Assembly: GCA_019744975.1 (NCBI GenBank)
Contig: JAIETP010000037.1
Location: forward strand, 1 to 59,757
Length of the DNA: 59,757 nt
Direction: 5' to 3'
DNA from: Burkholderiales bacterium
GTDB lineage: Bacteria > Pseudomonadota > Gammaproteobacteria > Burkholderiales > SG8-41
Each line of letters starts with the position of its first letter. Positions within the stretch are counted from its first letter, which is position 1. The position numbers and the translations under genes are program-made. Under the pieces are notes generated by a model. The model was not told the DNA's origin. It did not search any database and saw only the letters and a list, made by a program, of their open reading frames with translations. Of this stretch, positions 1 through 7,877 are shown in pieces.

Positions 1-1010
1 GCTTCCGCCAGATACTGGCGCAGCGCTTCTTCCTTCAAGGCGCGCGCCTGCTCCACTTGGGCCATTTTCGCCGCGACACTGCGATCCTGCCGGTTGGCCT
101 GGAACAGCGGCAGGTCGATCGAGACCTGCACCGAGAGCATGTTGGAGTACTGCGGTCCGCGCTGGGCGTAAGCCACTTCGAGACCCCAGTCCGGCTTGTT
201 CGCGGCCCGGGCCAGTGCGGCATCGTTGCGCGCGACATCAATCTGTCGTTCCAGCGTTTGCAGATGTGGATGATTTTCCGCATGGGTCGCGACATCGCGG
301 TGCTGCGCCGGGAGCAGGCGGGTGGGCAGCGCGGCCAGCGGCCGCGCGCTTTCCGCGCCCAGCCAGCGCGACAGCAGGGCGGTGGCGCGAGCCGCCTGTC
401 GCCGGTATTCGGCGCGGCGGTCGAGCAGCGATTGCAGGTTGACCTGCACCGCGAGCAGGTCCGCGGCTTGCGCTTTTCCGGCGCGCAATCCCGTCTGCAG
501 GGACTCCCGCTGCAGATCCGTTTCCGCGTATTGCTCGTCAACGATTTTTGCCATGCGTTCGGCAAAATAGCGTTCGATCCATGCCTGCGCGACGTCACGC
601 CGCAGAGCGGCCCGCGCGTCGCCGAGCATGGCCTGCTCCCGCTGCAATTCATTCTCCGCGCGCCGGCCCTTGATTTCGCGCTTTTCGCCGCGGACGAACT
701 CCTGCGCCACACCGATTTTGCGCATGGTCATGAAATCGCGCGTCAGGCTGTAGCGGTCAGGGCCGTCCGCAGGCAGATTGTCGATGCCGAATTTCAGTTT
801 TGGATCGGGCAGTTCGCGAGCCGATGCCGTCATCTCCCCGGCTGCGGATATTGCTGAACGCTGTGCAGCGAGCAGGGAAGAATCCCGGTCGGCGATGGCC
901 AGCGCTTCAGTGATGCTGAGGGGCGCCGCGGCTTGCGCCGATAACGGCAAGTTGGATGTAACGAGTATGAACAGTACTGCTGCTGCTGATACAGAAAAAC
1001 GATTACGCAT
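1..1010 (-). CDS. TolC/CzcC-family outer-membrane efflux protein (3' end cut by window edge)
   Basis: The frame opens at an ATG (complement of 1008-1010), preceded by a clear GGAGG ribosome site, and stays open to the window edge, giving the first 336 residues. TolC-family channel proteins are usually 400-450 residues, so roughly the last quarter lies outside. Residues 1-27 form a signal peptide (hydrophobic VLFILVTSNLPLSAQA). The rest shows the Ala/Gln/Arg-rich helical pattern of outer-membrane efflux proteins, including an N-terminal LSITEALAIA stretch and long amphipathic helices such as AWIERYFAERM. In this family the protein forms the outer-membrane duct of a tripartite RND pump. The resemblance to CzcC/CusC and the small exported Cys protein just upstream suggest heavy-metal (Cu, Zn, Co or Cd) export; that substrate is inferred. 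Any pump and adaptor genes would lie to the left. Confidence 0.8.
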   Translation of the reverse strand, partial: MRNRFSVSAAAVLFILVTSNLPLSAQAAAPLSITEALAIADRDSSLLAAQRSAISAAGEMTASARELPDPKLKFGIDNLPADGPDRYSLTRDFMTMRKIGVAQEFVRGEKREIKGRRAENELQREQAMLGDARAALRRDVAQAWIERYFAERMAKIVDEQYAETDLQRESLQTGLRAGKAQAADLLAVQVNLQSLLDRRAEYRRQAARATALLSRWLGAESARPLAALPTRLLPAQHRDVATHAENHPHLQTLERQIDVARNDAALARAANKPDWGLEVAYAQRGPQYSNMLSVQVSIDLPLFQANRQDRSVAAKMAQVEQARALKEEALRQYLAE

Positions 1011-1075
1011 AAATCCTCCGCGTGACAATGTCCGGCGGCCGCAAGGCGGCCACCGTCAATCCACTGCGCGGAGGA

Positions 1076-1444
1076 TCAGATCAGGAAGCGTTGCAGCCGC
1101 ACAATCAGCGGCGGGGATGGGGCGTAAGCGAGATGGTGCTGCCGGACATCGATTGCGGGGGGCGCAATCACGGTTTGAACCACGAAATAATGCAATACAG
1201 GCGCAGCAATGGCCGTCCATGCGACATCGGCTTGCCCGGCAGCTTCGCTGCCTGCTTCGCAATGTTTCAGGCACAGCGCAGAAATCGTGGCGCTGTCCTC
1301 GCAATCCGGCATCGCCGCCGCAGCCCGGGCCATGTCCTGCAGGTTTGCCGGGCAGGCATAGGCCGCGACCGACTGCTGCGCCAGCAGCATGAAGCCGAGG
1401 GTGCAGGCGGTGAGCCATTTGCGGAGGTTGCGGGAGAAAAGCAT
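1076..1444 (-). CDS. small exported Cys-containing protein of a metal-efflux locus
   Basis: A 122-residue protein when started at the internal ATG at 1444. The frame stays open 48 codons further upstream, but only the 1444 start puts a typical signal peptide first (LRKWLTACTLGFMLLAQQSVA). The mature part has Cys residues in short spacing (CPAN, DCED, LCLKHC) plus His residues, which could bind metal. It ends in PPLIVRLQRFLI. It lies 65 bp upstream of the czcC-like gene on the same strand and is probably co-transcribed with it. From memory, similar short proteins precede czc/cus-type efflux genes in Burkholderiales; I know no assigned biochemical role. A periplasmic metal-binding or accessory function is inference only. 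Confidence 0.6.
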   Translation of the reverse strand: MLFSRNLRKWLTACTLGFMLLAQQSVAAYACPANLQDMARAAAAMPDCEDSATISALCLKHCEAGSEAAGQADVAWTAIAAPVLHYFVVQTVIAPPAIDVRQHHLAYAPSPPLIVRLQRFLI

Positions 1445-1753
1445 CTGGTAATAGTAATGTGGTCGACTTACGGATACAAGGTTACCCTGATGAGGCACGC
1501 TTTTACATGAAGGGGCTATTGCTGGAAAACTACGAAAAGCAGTATTTCGAGAGACTTGCCAAGGGCTAGAAAACCGGGGGCGATTCAAACTTCGTTAAAG
1601 ACATTAAATTCAGAGTCTGCTCTTTGATGCAATAAAGCCTGCAACGCTTTTGCAACGGTACTGTTAGGCGCTATACAGCGCAGTGGAGTATAATTGGCAA
1701 CAGTCGGCGGTAAAATAAACTATTAAAAACAATTGTCTGCAAATAAAGCAGTA

Positions 1754-1799
1754 GCTACGAACCAAGGGGTAGGGGGTTCGAATCCCTCCGGCCGCGCCA
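1754..1799 (+). other. 3' half of tRNA-Arg(ACG); probable attachment-site remnant of an integrated element
   Basis: The segment reads as a tRNA from the anticodon loop to the 3' end: loop CTACGAA with anticodon ACG, 3' anticodon-stem strand CCAAG, T-arm GGGGG-TTCGAAT-CCCTC, acceptor strand CGGCCGC, discriminator G, and encoded CCA at 1797-1799. The upstream bases cannot form the 5' anticodon strand, D-arm or the matching acceptor GCGGCCG, so this is not a functional tRNA. Integrases that target tRNA genes leave such a 3' duplicate at one end of the element and an intact gene at the other. Because the native terminator lies to the right, the element would be on the left, including the metal-efflux genes. 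Confidence 0.75.
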
Positions 1800-1807
1800 G
1801 TTGCACC

Positions 1808-1838
1808 AAGGCCCGCGATTCTTATCGCGGGCCTTTTT
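1808..1838 (+). terminator. intrinsic terminator behind the tRNA-Arg fragment
   Basis: A 12-bp perfect stem (1808-1819 with 1824-1835, core GGCCCGCGAT) closes on a TCTT loop and runs into a T tract. It is the expected terminator of the original tRNA gene and marks chromosomal sequence to the right of the element border. Confidence 0.9.
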
Positions 1839-1859
1839 CATATTGACGGGGAGAACCGA

Positions 1860-2732
1860 ATGAGTCACCTGCGCCACACTGAACAACGCAAACGTTTCCG
1901 CGCCATCCTCAATGGCAGCGAATGCCTGTCACCGGCCAGCGTGTATGACCCGCTGTCTGCGCGTGTGGCGGAAAGTGTCGGCTACAAGCTCGGCATTCTC
2001 GCCGGCTCCGTGTCGTCCAATACCACCCTCGCCGCGCCCGACCTGATTGTGCTGACGCTGACCGATTTCGCCGACCAGGTGCGGCGCATGATGCGGGTCA
2101 GCGACCTGAGCCTGCTGGTCGATGCCGACCACGGTTACGGCAATGCGCTGAATGTGATGCGTACGGTGGAGGAGCTGGAACACGCGGGGGTGTCGGCGAT
2201 GAGCATCGAGGATACCTCGCTGCCGATCCGTTATCAGCAGCCCGAAGGCAAGGACGAACTGATTTCCGTCGGCGAGATGGTCGGCAAATTAAAAGCCGCC
2301 GTGGCCGCGCGGCGTGACCCATCGACGGTGATTGCCGGTCGCACCGCAGCACTGAAAGTTGAAGGCACTGAAAAAACCGTGGAGCGGGTCAAGGCCTACG
2401 CGGCTTGCGGCGTCGACTGCATATTCATTATTGGCATCGAAACCGCGGAGCAGGTCAAAGCGGTGCGTGACGCGTCGAATCTGCCGGTGATCGTCGGCCC
2501 GGGCAAGACGACGGCGACGCGCGAAGAATTCGCCAAAGCCGGTGCGCGGGTATTGCTGCAGGGTCATCAGCCGGTCGCCGCGGCGGTGAAGGCGTTGCGC
2601 GAGGTCTACGCCCATTTCCATGGCGGCGGCACTGCGGCCGACTTGAAAGACAGGATCGCGTCAGCGAAAGATATGGACGCGCTGGTGTTCGGCGAAGACT
2701 ACAAAAAATACATCCGCGAATATTTACGCTGA
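1860..2732 (+). CDS. oxaloacetate decarboxylase-like protein, isocitrate lyase/PEP mutase superfamily
   Basis: A 290-residue protein with the alpha/beta-barrel signatures of the isocitrate lyase/PEP mutase superfamily. Visible elements are AGSVSSNT (48-55), the Mg-binding DADHGYGN (88-95), SIED (115-118), RTAA (161-164) and LLQGHQP (232-238, with His236). The last matches the histidine that separates the PA4872-type oxaloacetate decarboxylases from 2-methylisocitrate lyases, which use a Cys loop (KKCGH) absent here. The family decarboxylates oxaloacetate to pyruvate and CO2 in the cytoplasm; other 2-oxo-acid activity is possible. It starts 21 bp after a terminator and converges with a flavin monooxygenase gene 29 bp away, so it is probably a single-gene unit. 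Confidence 0.8.
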   Translation: MSHLRHTEQRKRFRAILNGSECLSPASVYDPLSARVAESVGYKLGILAGSVSSNTTLAAPDLIVLTLTDFADQVRRMMRVSDLSLLVDADHGYGNALNVMRTVEELEHAGVSAMSIEDTSLPIRYQQPEGKDELISVGEMVGKLKAAVAARRDPSTVIAGRTAALKVEGTEKTVERVKAYAACGVDCIFIIGIETAEQVKAVRDASNLPVIVGPGKTTATREEFAKAGARVLLQGHQPVAAAVKALREVYAHFHGGGTAADLKDRIASAKDMDALVFGEDYKKYIREYLR

Positions 2733-2761
2733 GCGCGGCCCTCAACGTTGATAAAAACCGG

Positions 2762-3880
2762 TCAGGCGGCGGCCTGCCGCTGTGACCGGCTGATTGCCGC
2801 ATTGACCTGCGGCATTACTTTTTCCGCCATCAGTTCGATCGAACGTTTGGCCAGCGCCGGATCCACCCAGTCCATGCCGGCATAGACAATTTCACCAAAG
2901 TCGCCGGTTTGTTCGCGCAAGGCGAGGATTTTTTCCGCGACCTGGTCCGGATTGCCGCAAATCACCAGTTTCTCCACCATGTAATCGACGGTCAGTTCGC
3001 GGTCGTCCTGCTGCGGATGAGTCTTGAAGATGGCGTGGCGTTTCGAGATCAGCATTTTTCGGAGCAGCAGGTCCCAGTAATAACGATAGGGGCTGGCGCT
3101 GTCTGTCAGTGCATAACGGCGTGCCGTTTTTTCGTCATCGGCGACAAAGATGGTCCGGGCGATGCGCCAGTCCGCCGGATCGGCAATCTGGCCGGCGCGT
3201 TGTTTGCCCTCGGCGTAATTGCTCCAGTGCGAGGGCAGGTATTGCGACAGCAGGAAATTCGCCGATAGCGGGTGGAAGTCACGTTCACCCATGGCGATGA
3301 CGCCTTTGGAGCCGGGCGCGACCACGGTGCCGACAATTTCCGGGCGCGGCTGCTGGTACGGTTTGTACATCCGGCCACGACCGATGGCGGTGTTCTGCGT
3401 GGTGGCGGTGGTGACCTTGAAGCGGTTGCCGGGCAGGTCGATGTCATAGGGCACATCGCGCTCCCAGATGGCGAGGATCACGTCCATCGCTTCGGCGAAC
3501 AGCTTGTTGCGGTCTTCCGCAAGCATGCCCAGTGCCTCGGCATCCGATGGCAGCGCGCCCGGACTGACGCCGAAAATGAAGCGGCCCTGCGCGAGGTGGT
3601 CGAACATCGCCGCGTGCGCGGCGATCAGCGTCGGGTGCGAGTGCGACAGGTTGGAGGTGCCGGTGGCGAGTTTGATGCTCTGCGTGTGATGGATCAGCGT
3701 CGCCAGGAAAATGAAACTGTTGGTGACGTTTTCCGAGGGTTCAGTCAGGTGTTCACCGACAAAAGCGTCGTAAAACCCCAGCCGGTCGGCGAGGATGATG
3801 GCTTCGCGGTCTTCCTGCAGCGTGACGGCGGGCGGGCGTTCCGCTGGATGCAGCGGCATTGTGAAATATCCCAGACGCAT
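2762..3880 (-). CDS. LLM-class flavin-dependent oxidoreductase (luciferase-like monooxygenase)
   Basis: A 372-residue protein starting MRLGYFTMPLHP, the usual first beta strand of bacterial luciferase-like TIM barrels. The frame extends 11 codons upstream, but the ATG at 3880 has a GAGGAAC ribosome site and gives the family N-terminus. Features include YDAFVGEHLTEP (active-site His region, about 48-59), LATGTSNLSHSHP and FGVSPGALPSDAEALG, which form the FMN and phosphate-binding loops. Members use reduced flavin and O2 to oxidise organic substrates such as alkanesulfonates, long-chain alkanes or nitrilotriacetate; the substrate cannot be deduced. It is divergent from the thioesterase gene at 3994 across about 110 bp. 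Confidence 0.85.
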   Translation of the reverse strand: MRLGYFTMPLHPAERPPAVTLQEDREAIILADRLGFYDAFVGEHLTEPSENVTNSFIFLATLIHHTQSIKLATGTSNLSHSHPTLIAAHAAMFDHLAQGRFIFGVSPGALPSDAEALGMLAEDRNKLFAEAMDVILAIWERDVPYDIDLPGNRFKVTTATTQNTAIGRGRMYKPYQQPRPEIVGTVVAPGSKGVIAMGERDFHPLSANFLLSQYLPSHWSNYAEGKQRAGQIADPADWRIARTIFVADDEKTARRYALTDSASPYRYYWDLLLRKMLISKRHAIFKTHPQQDDRELTVDYMVEKLVICGNPDQVAEKILALREQTGDFGEIVYAGMDWVDPALAKRSIELMAEKVMPQVNAAISRSQRQAAA

Positions 3881-3993
3881 GGCGGATTCTGTTCCTCTCT
3901 GTGGGCCCGACACCTGTCTTCTGGCCGTGGCGATTCAATGTAACATCGGCCTGTCGTCGTCCACAATGAGGCCATCCGCAATGAAAGCGCCAC

Positions 3994-4413
3994 ATGACCA
4001 TTGATGCCATGAAACCGGGCCTGCACGGATCCACAGAAATCATGGTCGGCACACGTGACACCGCGCCACATGTCGGCAGCGGCAAGATCAAGGTGCTGGC
4101 GACCCCGGTGCTGGTGATGCTGCTGGAAGAGGCGGCGCTGAATGCGGTGGAGGGTTTGCTGCCGCCCGGTCACCAGACGGTGGGCACCCGACTCGATGTC
4201 AGCCATACCGCGGCAACGCCGGTGGGCATGCGTGTGGTGGCGCATGCTGAAGTCAGCAAGGTCGAAGGGCGCAAGCTGACGTTCCGGGTGTGGGCCGAAG
4301 ACGCGGTGGAGCGTATCGGCGAGGGCAGCCACGAACGCATCATCGTCAACGTCGAGCGTTTTGATGTCCGCACCCAGGCCAAGGTGGCGGGCGCCGGCAT
4401 CAAAAATAGTTAA
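3994..4413 (+). CDS. FlK-like hotdog-fold thioesterase
   Basis: A 139-residue single-domain protein resembling fluoroacetyl-CoA-thioesterase (FlK)-like hotdog proteins. Recognisable parts are VLATPVLVMLLEEAALNAV (the central hotdog helix with a candidate catalytic Glu), TVGTRLDVSHTAATPVGMRV and GEGSHERIIVNVERF. Family members hydrolyse acyl-CoA thioesters, often to remove toxic or stalled acyl-CoAs. The physiological substrate here is unknown. The gene is divergent from the flavin monooxygenase, so the two could act in one degradation pathway (inference). Its stop codon is followed within 2 bp by a variant copy of the AAATCAAATACTTAT repeat. Confidence 0.75.
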   Translation: MTIDAMKPGLHGSTEIMVGTRDTAPHVGSGKIKVLATPVLVMLLEEAALNAVEGLLPPGHQTVGTRLDVSHTAATPVGMRVVAHAEVSKVEGRKLTFRVWAEDAVERIGEGSHERIIVNVERFDVRTQAKVAGAGIKNS

Positions 4414-4415
4414 TT

Positions 4416-4430
4416 AAAACAAATACTTAC
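4416..4430 (+). repeat. variant copy of the AAATCAAATACTTAT intergenic motif
   Basis: AAAACAAATACTTAC differs from the four exact copies at two positions. It starts two bases after the thioesterase stop codon, in the 37-bp convergent gap before the next leftward gene, in the same orientation as the gene it follows. Confidence 0.6.
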
Positions 4431-4450
4431 GATGCAATTCGTGAGCGGGA

Positions 4451-4753
4451 TTATTTTCCCGTCGGCGGACGCTGGTCGGTGATCGCGGTTTCGATGACGG
4501 TGTATTCACCTTCGACATAACTGTCCTGATGCGCGCGCTGCAATTTGCGTTTGAGCCACCACAGCCGGATCAGAAATACGCCGGCAAGGATGGCGCCGGC
4601 GATCAGCGCGATACCGATGAAAAAGAATGCGGCGACCAAGACCACCAGGCCCAGCGCGAAAAACACGATGCGCTCAAGCAGTCCGGCCTGCGGGCGGGTG
4701 GTGAAGCGCATATGCGGGTTTTGGGGGTTTTGGGGATCTTGCGATTGGTCCAT
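4451..4753 (-). CDS. small membrane protein of unknown function
   Basis: A 100-residue protein. Residues 1-25 are polar, including a DPQNPQNP run. A long hydrophobic region at about 28-65 fits two membrane helices in a tight hairpin. A basic segment follows (LWWLKRKLQR), then an acidic or polar tail ending in QRPPTGK. The topology suggests an inner-membrane protein with both ends in the cytoplasm. I do not recognise a named family. It lies 84 bp downstream of the NYN-domain gene on the same strand and may be co-transcribed with it. The ATG is preceded by a plausible AGGAGA ribosome site. Confidence 0.55.
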   Translation of the reverse strand: MDQSQDPQNPQNPHMRFTTRPQAGLLERIVFFALGLVVLVAAFFFIGIALIAGAILAGVFLIRLWWLKRKLQRAHQDSYVEGEYTVIETAITDQRPPTGK

Positions 4754-4837
4754 GATGGGGCGGGTCTCCTTGAACTCATGAGACCGCAGTCGGGTGGAGA
4801 CGTTCAGAAAATCAGGACGTTCAGAAATTCAGGACGT

Positions 4838-5659
4838 TCAGTTATCCGGGGTGAAGCTTTTGATGGAGACATTGCCGGATTTTTCGTCGGGCTCCAGCTT
4901 CAGCAGCTTGCGCGCCTGGGCTTCATCGAGCAACTGGCGGAGGTTGCGGAAACCGTAATAACTTTCATTGAAACCAGGATGACGTCGCGTGAGCACCTGC
5001 TTGAGATGCGAAGACCAGATATTGTCGCCACGTTCCGCAAACAGCTCTTCGATGGTTTCCATCACCAGATCCAGCCCCTTGGTTTTTTTGTCACCGCTGT
5101 CCTTGTCCGAGGCTTCCTTGCTGCCGGCTTTTGCCGCAGGAGCAGCGACGGGTTTTTTCGGGCTTTGCTGTTTTTTGGCTTTTTCGCGGGCGAGGTCGTC
5201 GTAAAAAATGAATTCATCACAATTGTTGGTCAGCAGTTCGGAAGTCGACTGCTTGACGCCGACACCGATCACCACCTTGTTGTTTTCGCGCAGCTTGGAC
5301 ACCAGCGGTGAAAAGTCGGAGTCACCGCTGATGATGACGAAGGTGTCGACATGTGCCTTGGTGTAGCAGAGGTCCAGTGCATCGACGACCATGCGGATGT
5401 CGGCGGAATTTTTGCCCGACATGCGTGTATGCGGGATTTCGATCAGCTCGAAGGCTGCTTCGTGCATCGGTTTTTTGAATTCGCGGTAACGTTCCCAGTC
5501 GCAATAGGCTTTTTTGACGACGATGTCGCCCTTGAGCAGCAGGCGTTCCAGGACCTTCTTGATGTCGAAGTCGGGGTATTTGGCTTCACGCACGCCCAGC
5601 GCGACGTTTTCGAAGTCGCAGAACAGTGCCATGTTTTTGGTGTCGGATGCTGTACTCAC
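4838..5659 (-). CDS. NYN-domain protein with C-terminal OST-HTH/LOTUS domain
   Basis: A 273-residue protein with two domains. Residues 8-160 form a NYN (DUF88/LabA-like, PIN-fold) domain with the acidic metal-binding set visible: Asp15 in FCDFENV, Asp87 in GKNSADIRM and Asp113/Asp115 in SGDSDF. A Lys/Ala-rich linker (about 160-195) joins it to an OST-HTH/LOTUS domain (about 197-265, TIEELFAERGD through the FRNLRQLLDE helix). NYN domains are putative ribonucleases, and LOTUS domains bind RNA or protein partners in RNA metabolism. The combination suggests an RNA-processing factor; its target is unknown. It is divergent from the cyclase-FHA gene across 140 bp. Confidence 0.8.
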   Translation of the reverse strand: MSTASDTKNMALFCDFENVALGVREAKYPDFDIKKVLERLLLKGDIVVKKAYCDWERYREFKKPMHEAAFELIEIPHTRMSGKNSADIRMVVDALDLCYTKAHVDTFVIISGDSDFSPLVSKLRENNKVVIGVGVKQSTSELLTNNCDEFIFYDDLAREKAKKQQSPKKPVAAPAAKAGSKEASDKDSGDKKTKGLDLVMETIEELFAERGDNIWSSHLKQVLTRRHPGFNESYYGFRNLRQLLDEAQARKLLKLEPDEKSGNVSIKSFTPDN

Positions 5660-5799
5660 GGTGATTCTTTCACGGCGATTCCTTGATGATTGTCATCGGA
5701 GATTGTGGGCCTTTGCCATGGGTTTGTCGATGCGCGAAAATTTTTGCCGGCAGGGCATGTTGTGACACAAAGTGCCGCTGAATTTAATACAATCGCCGA

Positions 5800-6720
5800 A
5801 TGGCCATGCCGGATAAAACCGATCACCTCGCGGTACTGTTTGCCGATGTTGTCGAAAGCACCGCGCTCTATCGCCGTCTCGGCGACGTTGCGGCCTTGCA
5901 TGTCATCAATGTCGTCATCAATGAATTGAAGTCCGTGCTACCCCTCCACCAGGGGCGGCTGGTGAAGACACTGGGCGACGCGGTGATGTGCCTGTTTCCG
6001 GATGCCGATTGCGCGGTCGAGGCGGCGGTGGCGATGCAGCATGCGGTGGCCGTGCTGGAACCCTCCGGCGAGAAACTGCAGATTCGTATCGGACTCCACA
6101 CTGGCCCGGTGGTGATCGGCAGCGATGACGTTTATGGCGACACCGTCAACGTCGCCGCTTATCTGGCGGATGCCGCCACGGCGGGGCAGATCCTGATCGC
6201 CGAGGAAACGGCCAAAGACATGGCCCGCGAACGGCAGGATGCGATGACGCCGATTTTTGACGCCATGCTGAAAACGACCCTGGCCAAAACCGCGGTGTGC
6301 GAAGTGCAATGGCGCGATGATCTGACGGAACGCACCAACATCAATCTGAACATCGTCCGCACCATCCCGCAGGACATCGGCAGCATGGTGCTGCTGCTGG
6401 CCGGGCTTGAGCGCCGCGTCGATTACTGGAATGCAATGCTGACCATCGGTCGGGCGCCTGATTCAGGAATGGTGTTGAAAGATACCCTGGTGTCGCGGCG
6501 TCATGCGACGATCCGCGTCGAGCGCACCCAGTTCTATCTGGTGGATCACAGCATCAACGGCACCTTTGTCACCCGCGCCAGCGGCGAAGAGATTCATGTG
6601 GTGCGCCGTGAAATCATGCTCGAGGTGCGGGGCGAAATCCGCCCCGGTTACAGCCGCATGGGCCGGCCCGGACCATTCATCGAGTTCCACCGCGACCGGC
6701 GGTCGATGTACCGGGTTTAG
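5800..6720 (+). CDS. class III adenylate/guanylate cyclase with C-terminal FHA domain
   Basis: A 306-residue protein. Residues 8-170 form a class III nucleotide cyclase catalytic domain: FADVVEST (metal Asp16), KTLGDAVMCLF (metal Asp60), RIGLHTGPV and DVYGDTVNVAAYLAD (ribose and transition-state loop). The substrate-specifying Lys/Asp pair cannot be assigned safely, so the choice between cAMP and cGMP is open. Residues 205-290 form an FHA domain with the phosphothreonine-binding set: TIGR (215-218), SRRH (232-235) and SINGT (251-255). No membrane segment or signal peptide is visible, so it should be cytoplasmic. Its output may be gated by a Thr-phosphorylated partner (inference); no Ser/Thr kinase is encoded nearby. 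Confidence 0.85.
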   Translation: MAMPDKTDHLAVLFADVVESTALYRRLGDVAALHVINVVINELKSVLPLHQGRLVKTLGDAVMCLFPDADCAVEAAVAMQHAVAVLEPSGEKLQIRIGLHTGPVVIGSDDVYGDTVNVAAYLADAATAGQILIAEETAKDMARERQDAMTPIFDAMLKTTLAKTAVCEVQWRDDLTERTNINLNIVRTIPQDIGSMVLLLAGLERRVDYWNAMLTIGRAPDSGMVLKDTLVSRRHATIRVERTQFYLVDHSINGTFVTRASGEEIHVVRREIMLEVRGEIRPGYSRMGRPGPFIEFHRDRRSMYRV

Positions 6721-6791
6721 GGCCTCCCTCGTCAATCAGGTATCAGGCCTCGGGCCTCGAACCTCGATGCTGTTAATCCGGAGCCCCGCGT

Positions 6792-7670
6792 TTAAATCCC
6801 GTCCGCCAGGCCGTTGACGACAGTCTGGCCGTCGCGGCCTTTGGCGCGTGCCTCTTCGGGAGATTCCTTACCCAGCGCCGTGTGCGCGATCATTTCGTAC
6901 ATGTCGGCGGCGCCGAGCAGGATGCGCGGCGTCATACCGGCACCTTCAAAGGTTTTGGCGATTTCGAGCATTTCCGGCACCCAGCGGTAGGCCTTGGGCG
7001 GCATGACCGTGGTGCGGCTCAGCACCCACTGGCGGTTGTCGGCGGCGCTTTCCTGCAATTCGCGGTCAAGTGCTGCATCGACGCCGAGGCGGCGTGCCGC
7101 CATCAGCATTTCGACGCCCAGGGCAACGGCGCCCTTGGTGTATGAGGCGTAACACATCTTGATGGCGGAGGCGTCACCGATGCGCTCGCTCATCACCCGG
7201 ACCTTGATGCCAGCGCTGGACAACTGCTCCAGTTCTGCGGCCTTGGGTCCCGAGACATACATGCGCATGCTCGACTTGCCGCGCGGCGGCGGACCGATGA
7301 TGCCGGCGTCGATGCATTCGCCGCCGGCGGCGCGGATGATGGCGTCAATTTCATGAGCGGTCTGCGGTGCGATGGCGTTGCAGTCAACAAATGTGCAACG
7401 CTTGCCCGTGGCCTGCATCGCGGCTGCTGCTGCGCGCGCATTATCGACGGCGGCGGCAGGATTGAGTATCGACAGGATGACATCGCAGTTGGCGACCAGC
7501 TTCTGCATGGAGCCGCAGTCATTGAGTCCGGCGTCGCGGGCGAGGGTTTTGGTGCGCGCGCTGCGTCCGTCGAGTGCGGTGTGGACGGCAAAGCCGCTGC
7601 TCTTGAGGGTCTGGGCGACCGCCTGACCCATGTCGCCGGGACTGACAACGCCGATATTCTGGATTTTCAT
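6792..7670 (-). CDS. NAD(P)-dependent 3-hydroxyacid dehydrogenase/6PGDH-like protein with DUF1932 domain
   Basis: A 292-residue protein starting at the ATG at 7670. The frame extends 48 codons upstream, but only this start places the Rossmann strand first (MKIQNIGVVSPGDMGQAV). Residues 1-160 form an NAD(P)-binding domain with a modified glycine motif (SPGDMG), IDAGIIGPPPRG and ANCDVILSILNP. Residues about 190-260 match the DUF1932 helical domain (AIKMCYASYTKGAVALG, with the family's conserved Lys). Homologues are annotated as phosphogluconate-dehydrogenase-like or hydroxyisobutyrate-type oxidoreductases; the substrate is unknown. It converges with the cyclase gene over 71 bp and is divergent from the MFS gene. 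Confidence 0.75.
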   Translation of the reverse strand: MKIQNIGVVSPGDMGQAVAQTLKSSGFAVHTALDGRSARTKTLARDAGLNDCGSMQKLVANCDVILSILNPAAAVDNARAAAAAMQATGKRCTFVDCNAIAPQTAHEIDAIIRAAGGECIDAGIIGPPPRGKSSMRMYVSGPKAAELEQLSSAGIKVRVMSERIGDASAIKMCYASYTKGAVALGVEMLMAARRLGVDAALDRELQESAADNRQWVLSRTTVMPPKAYRWVPEMLEIAKTFEGAGMTPRILLGAADMYEMIAHTALGKESPEEARAKGRDGQTVVNGLADGI

Positions 7671-7877
7671 GGGACTTCCGTTTGAGGGATGAGTGCAGAG
7701 GATGGAGAGTGCAGGGATAGATACAGGGCTCTGCGGGATGAGGTTGCGATAAAATACACGCCACCGCTTTCTTTCAACAAGAAGATTCTGGCGTCGTGAT
7801 GCGGATTCCGCCATTTGGCCGCGCTGGCCGGATTCTGCGTTCGTCGCCGGGATGACCGCGCCCCTGGGCTTCCTACC

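Larger units (their letters stand above)
1445..1859. other. intergenic region with AT-rich segment, tRNA fragment and terminator
   Basis: No convincing protein-coding gene is visible in these 415 bases. The left half would contain the promoter of the leftward metal locus. About 1590-1750 is markedly more AT-rich than the surrounding chromosome. It ends abruptly at the 3' half of a tRNA-Arg, followed by a strong intrinsic terminator. No integrase is visible on this side. Confidence 0.6.

Noticed and set aside
35-857. Alternative open frames on both strands at the left edge
   Set aside because: The minus-strand frame ending at the 1010 ATG gives a signal peptide and a TolC-family sequence. It was simply open at the window edge; the others are shadows of it.
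1600-1753. 5' half of the tRNA-Arg, or an intron-split tRNA, upstream of the fragment
   Set aside because: No GCGGCCG acceptor strand, D-loop or matching anticodon strand is present in this AT-rich segment.
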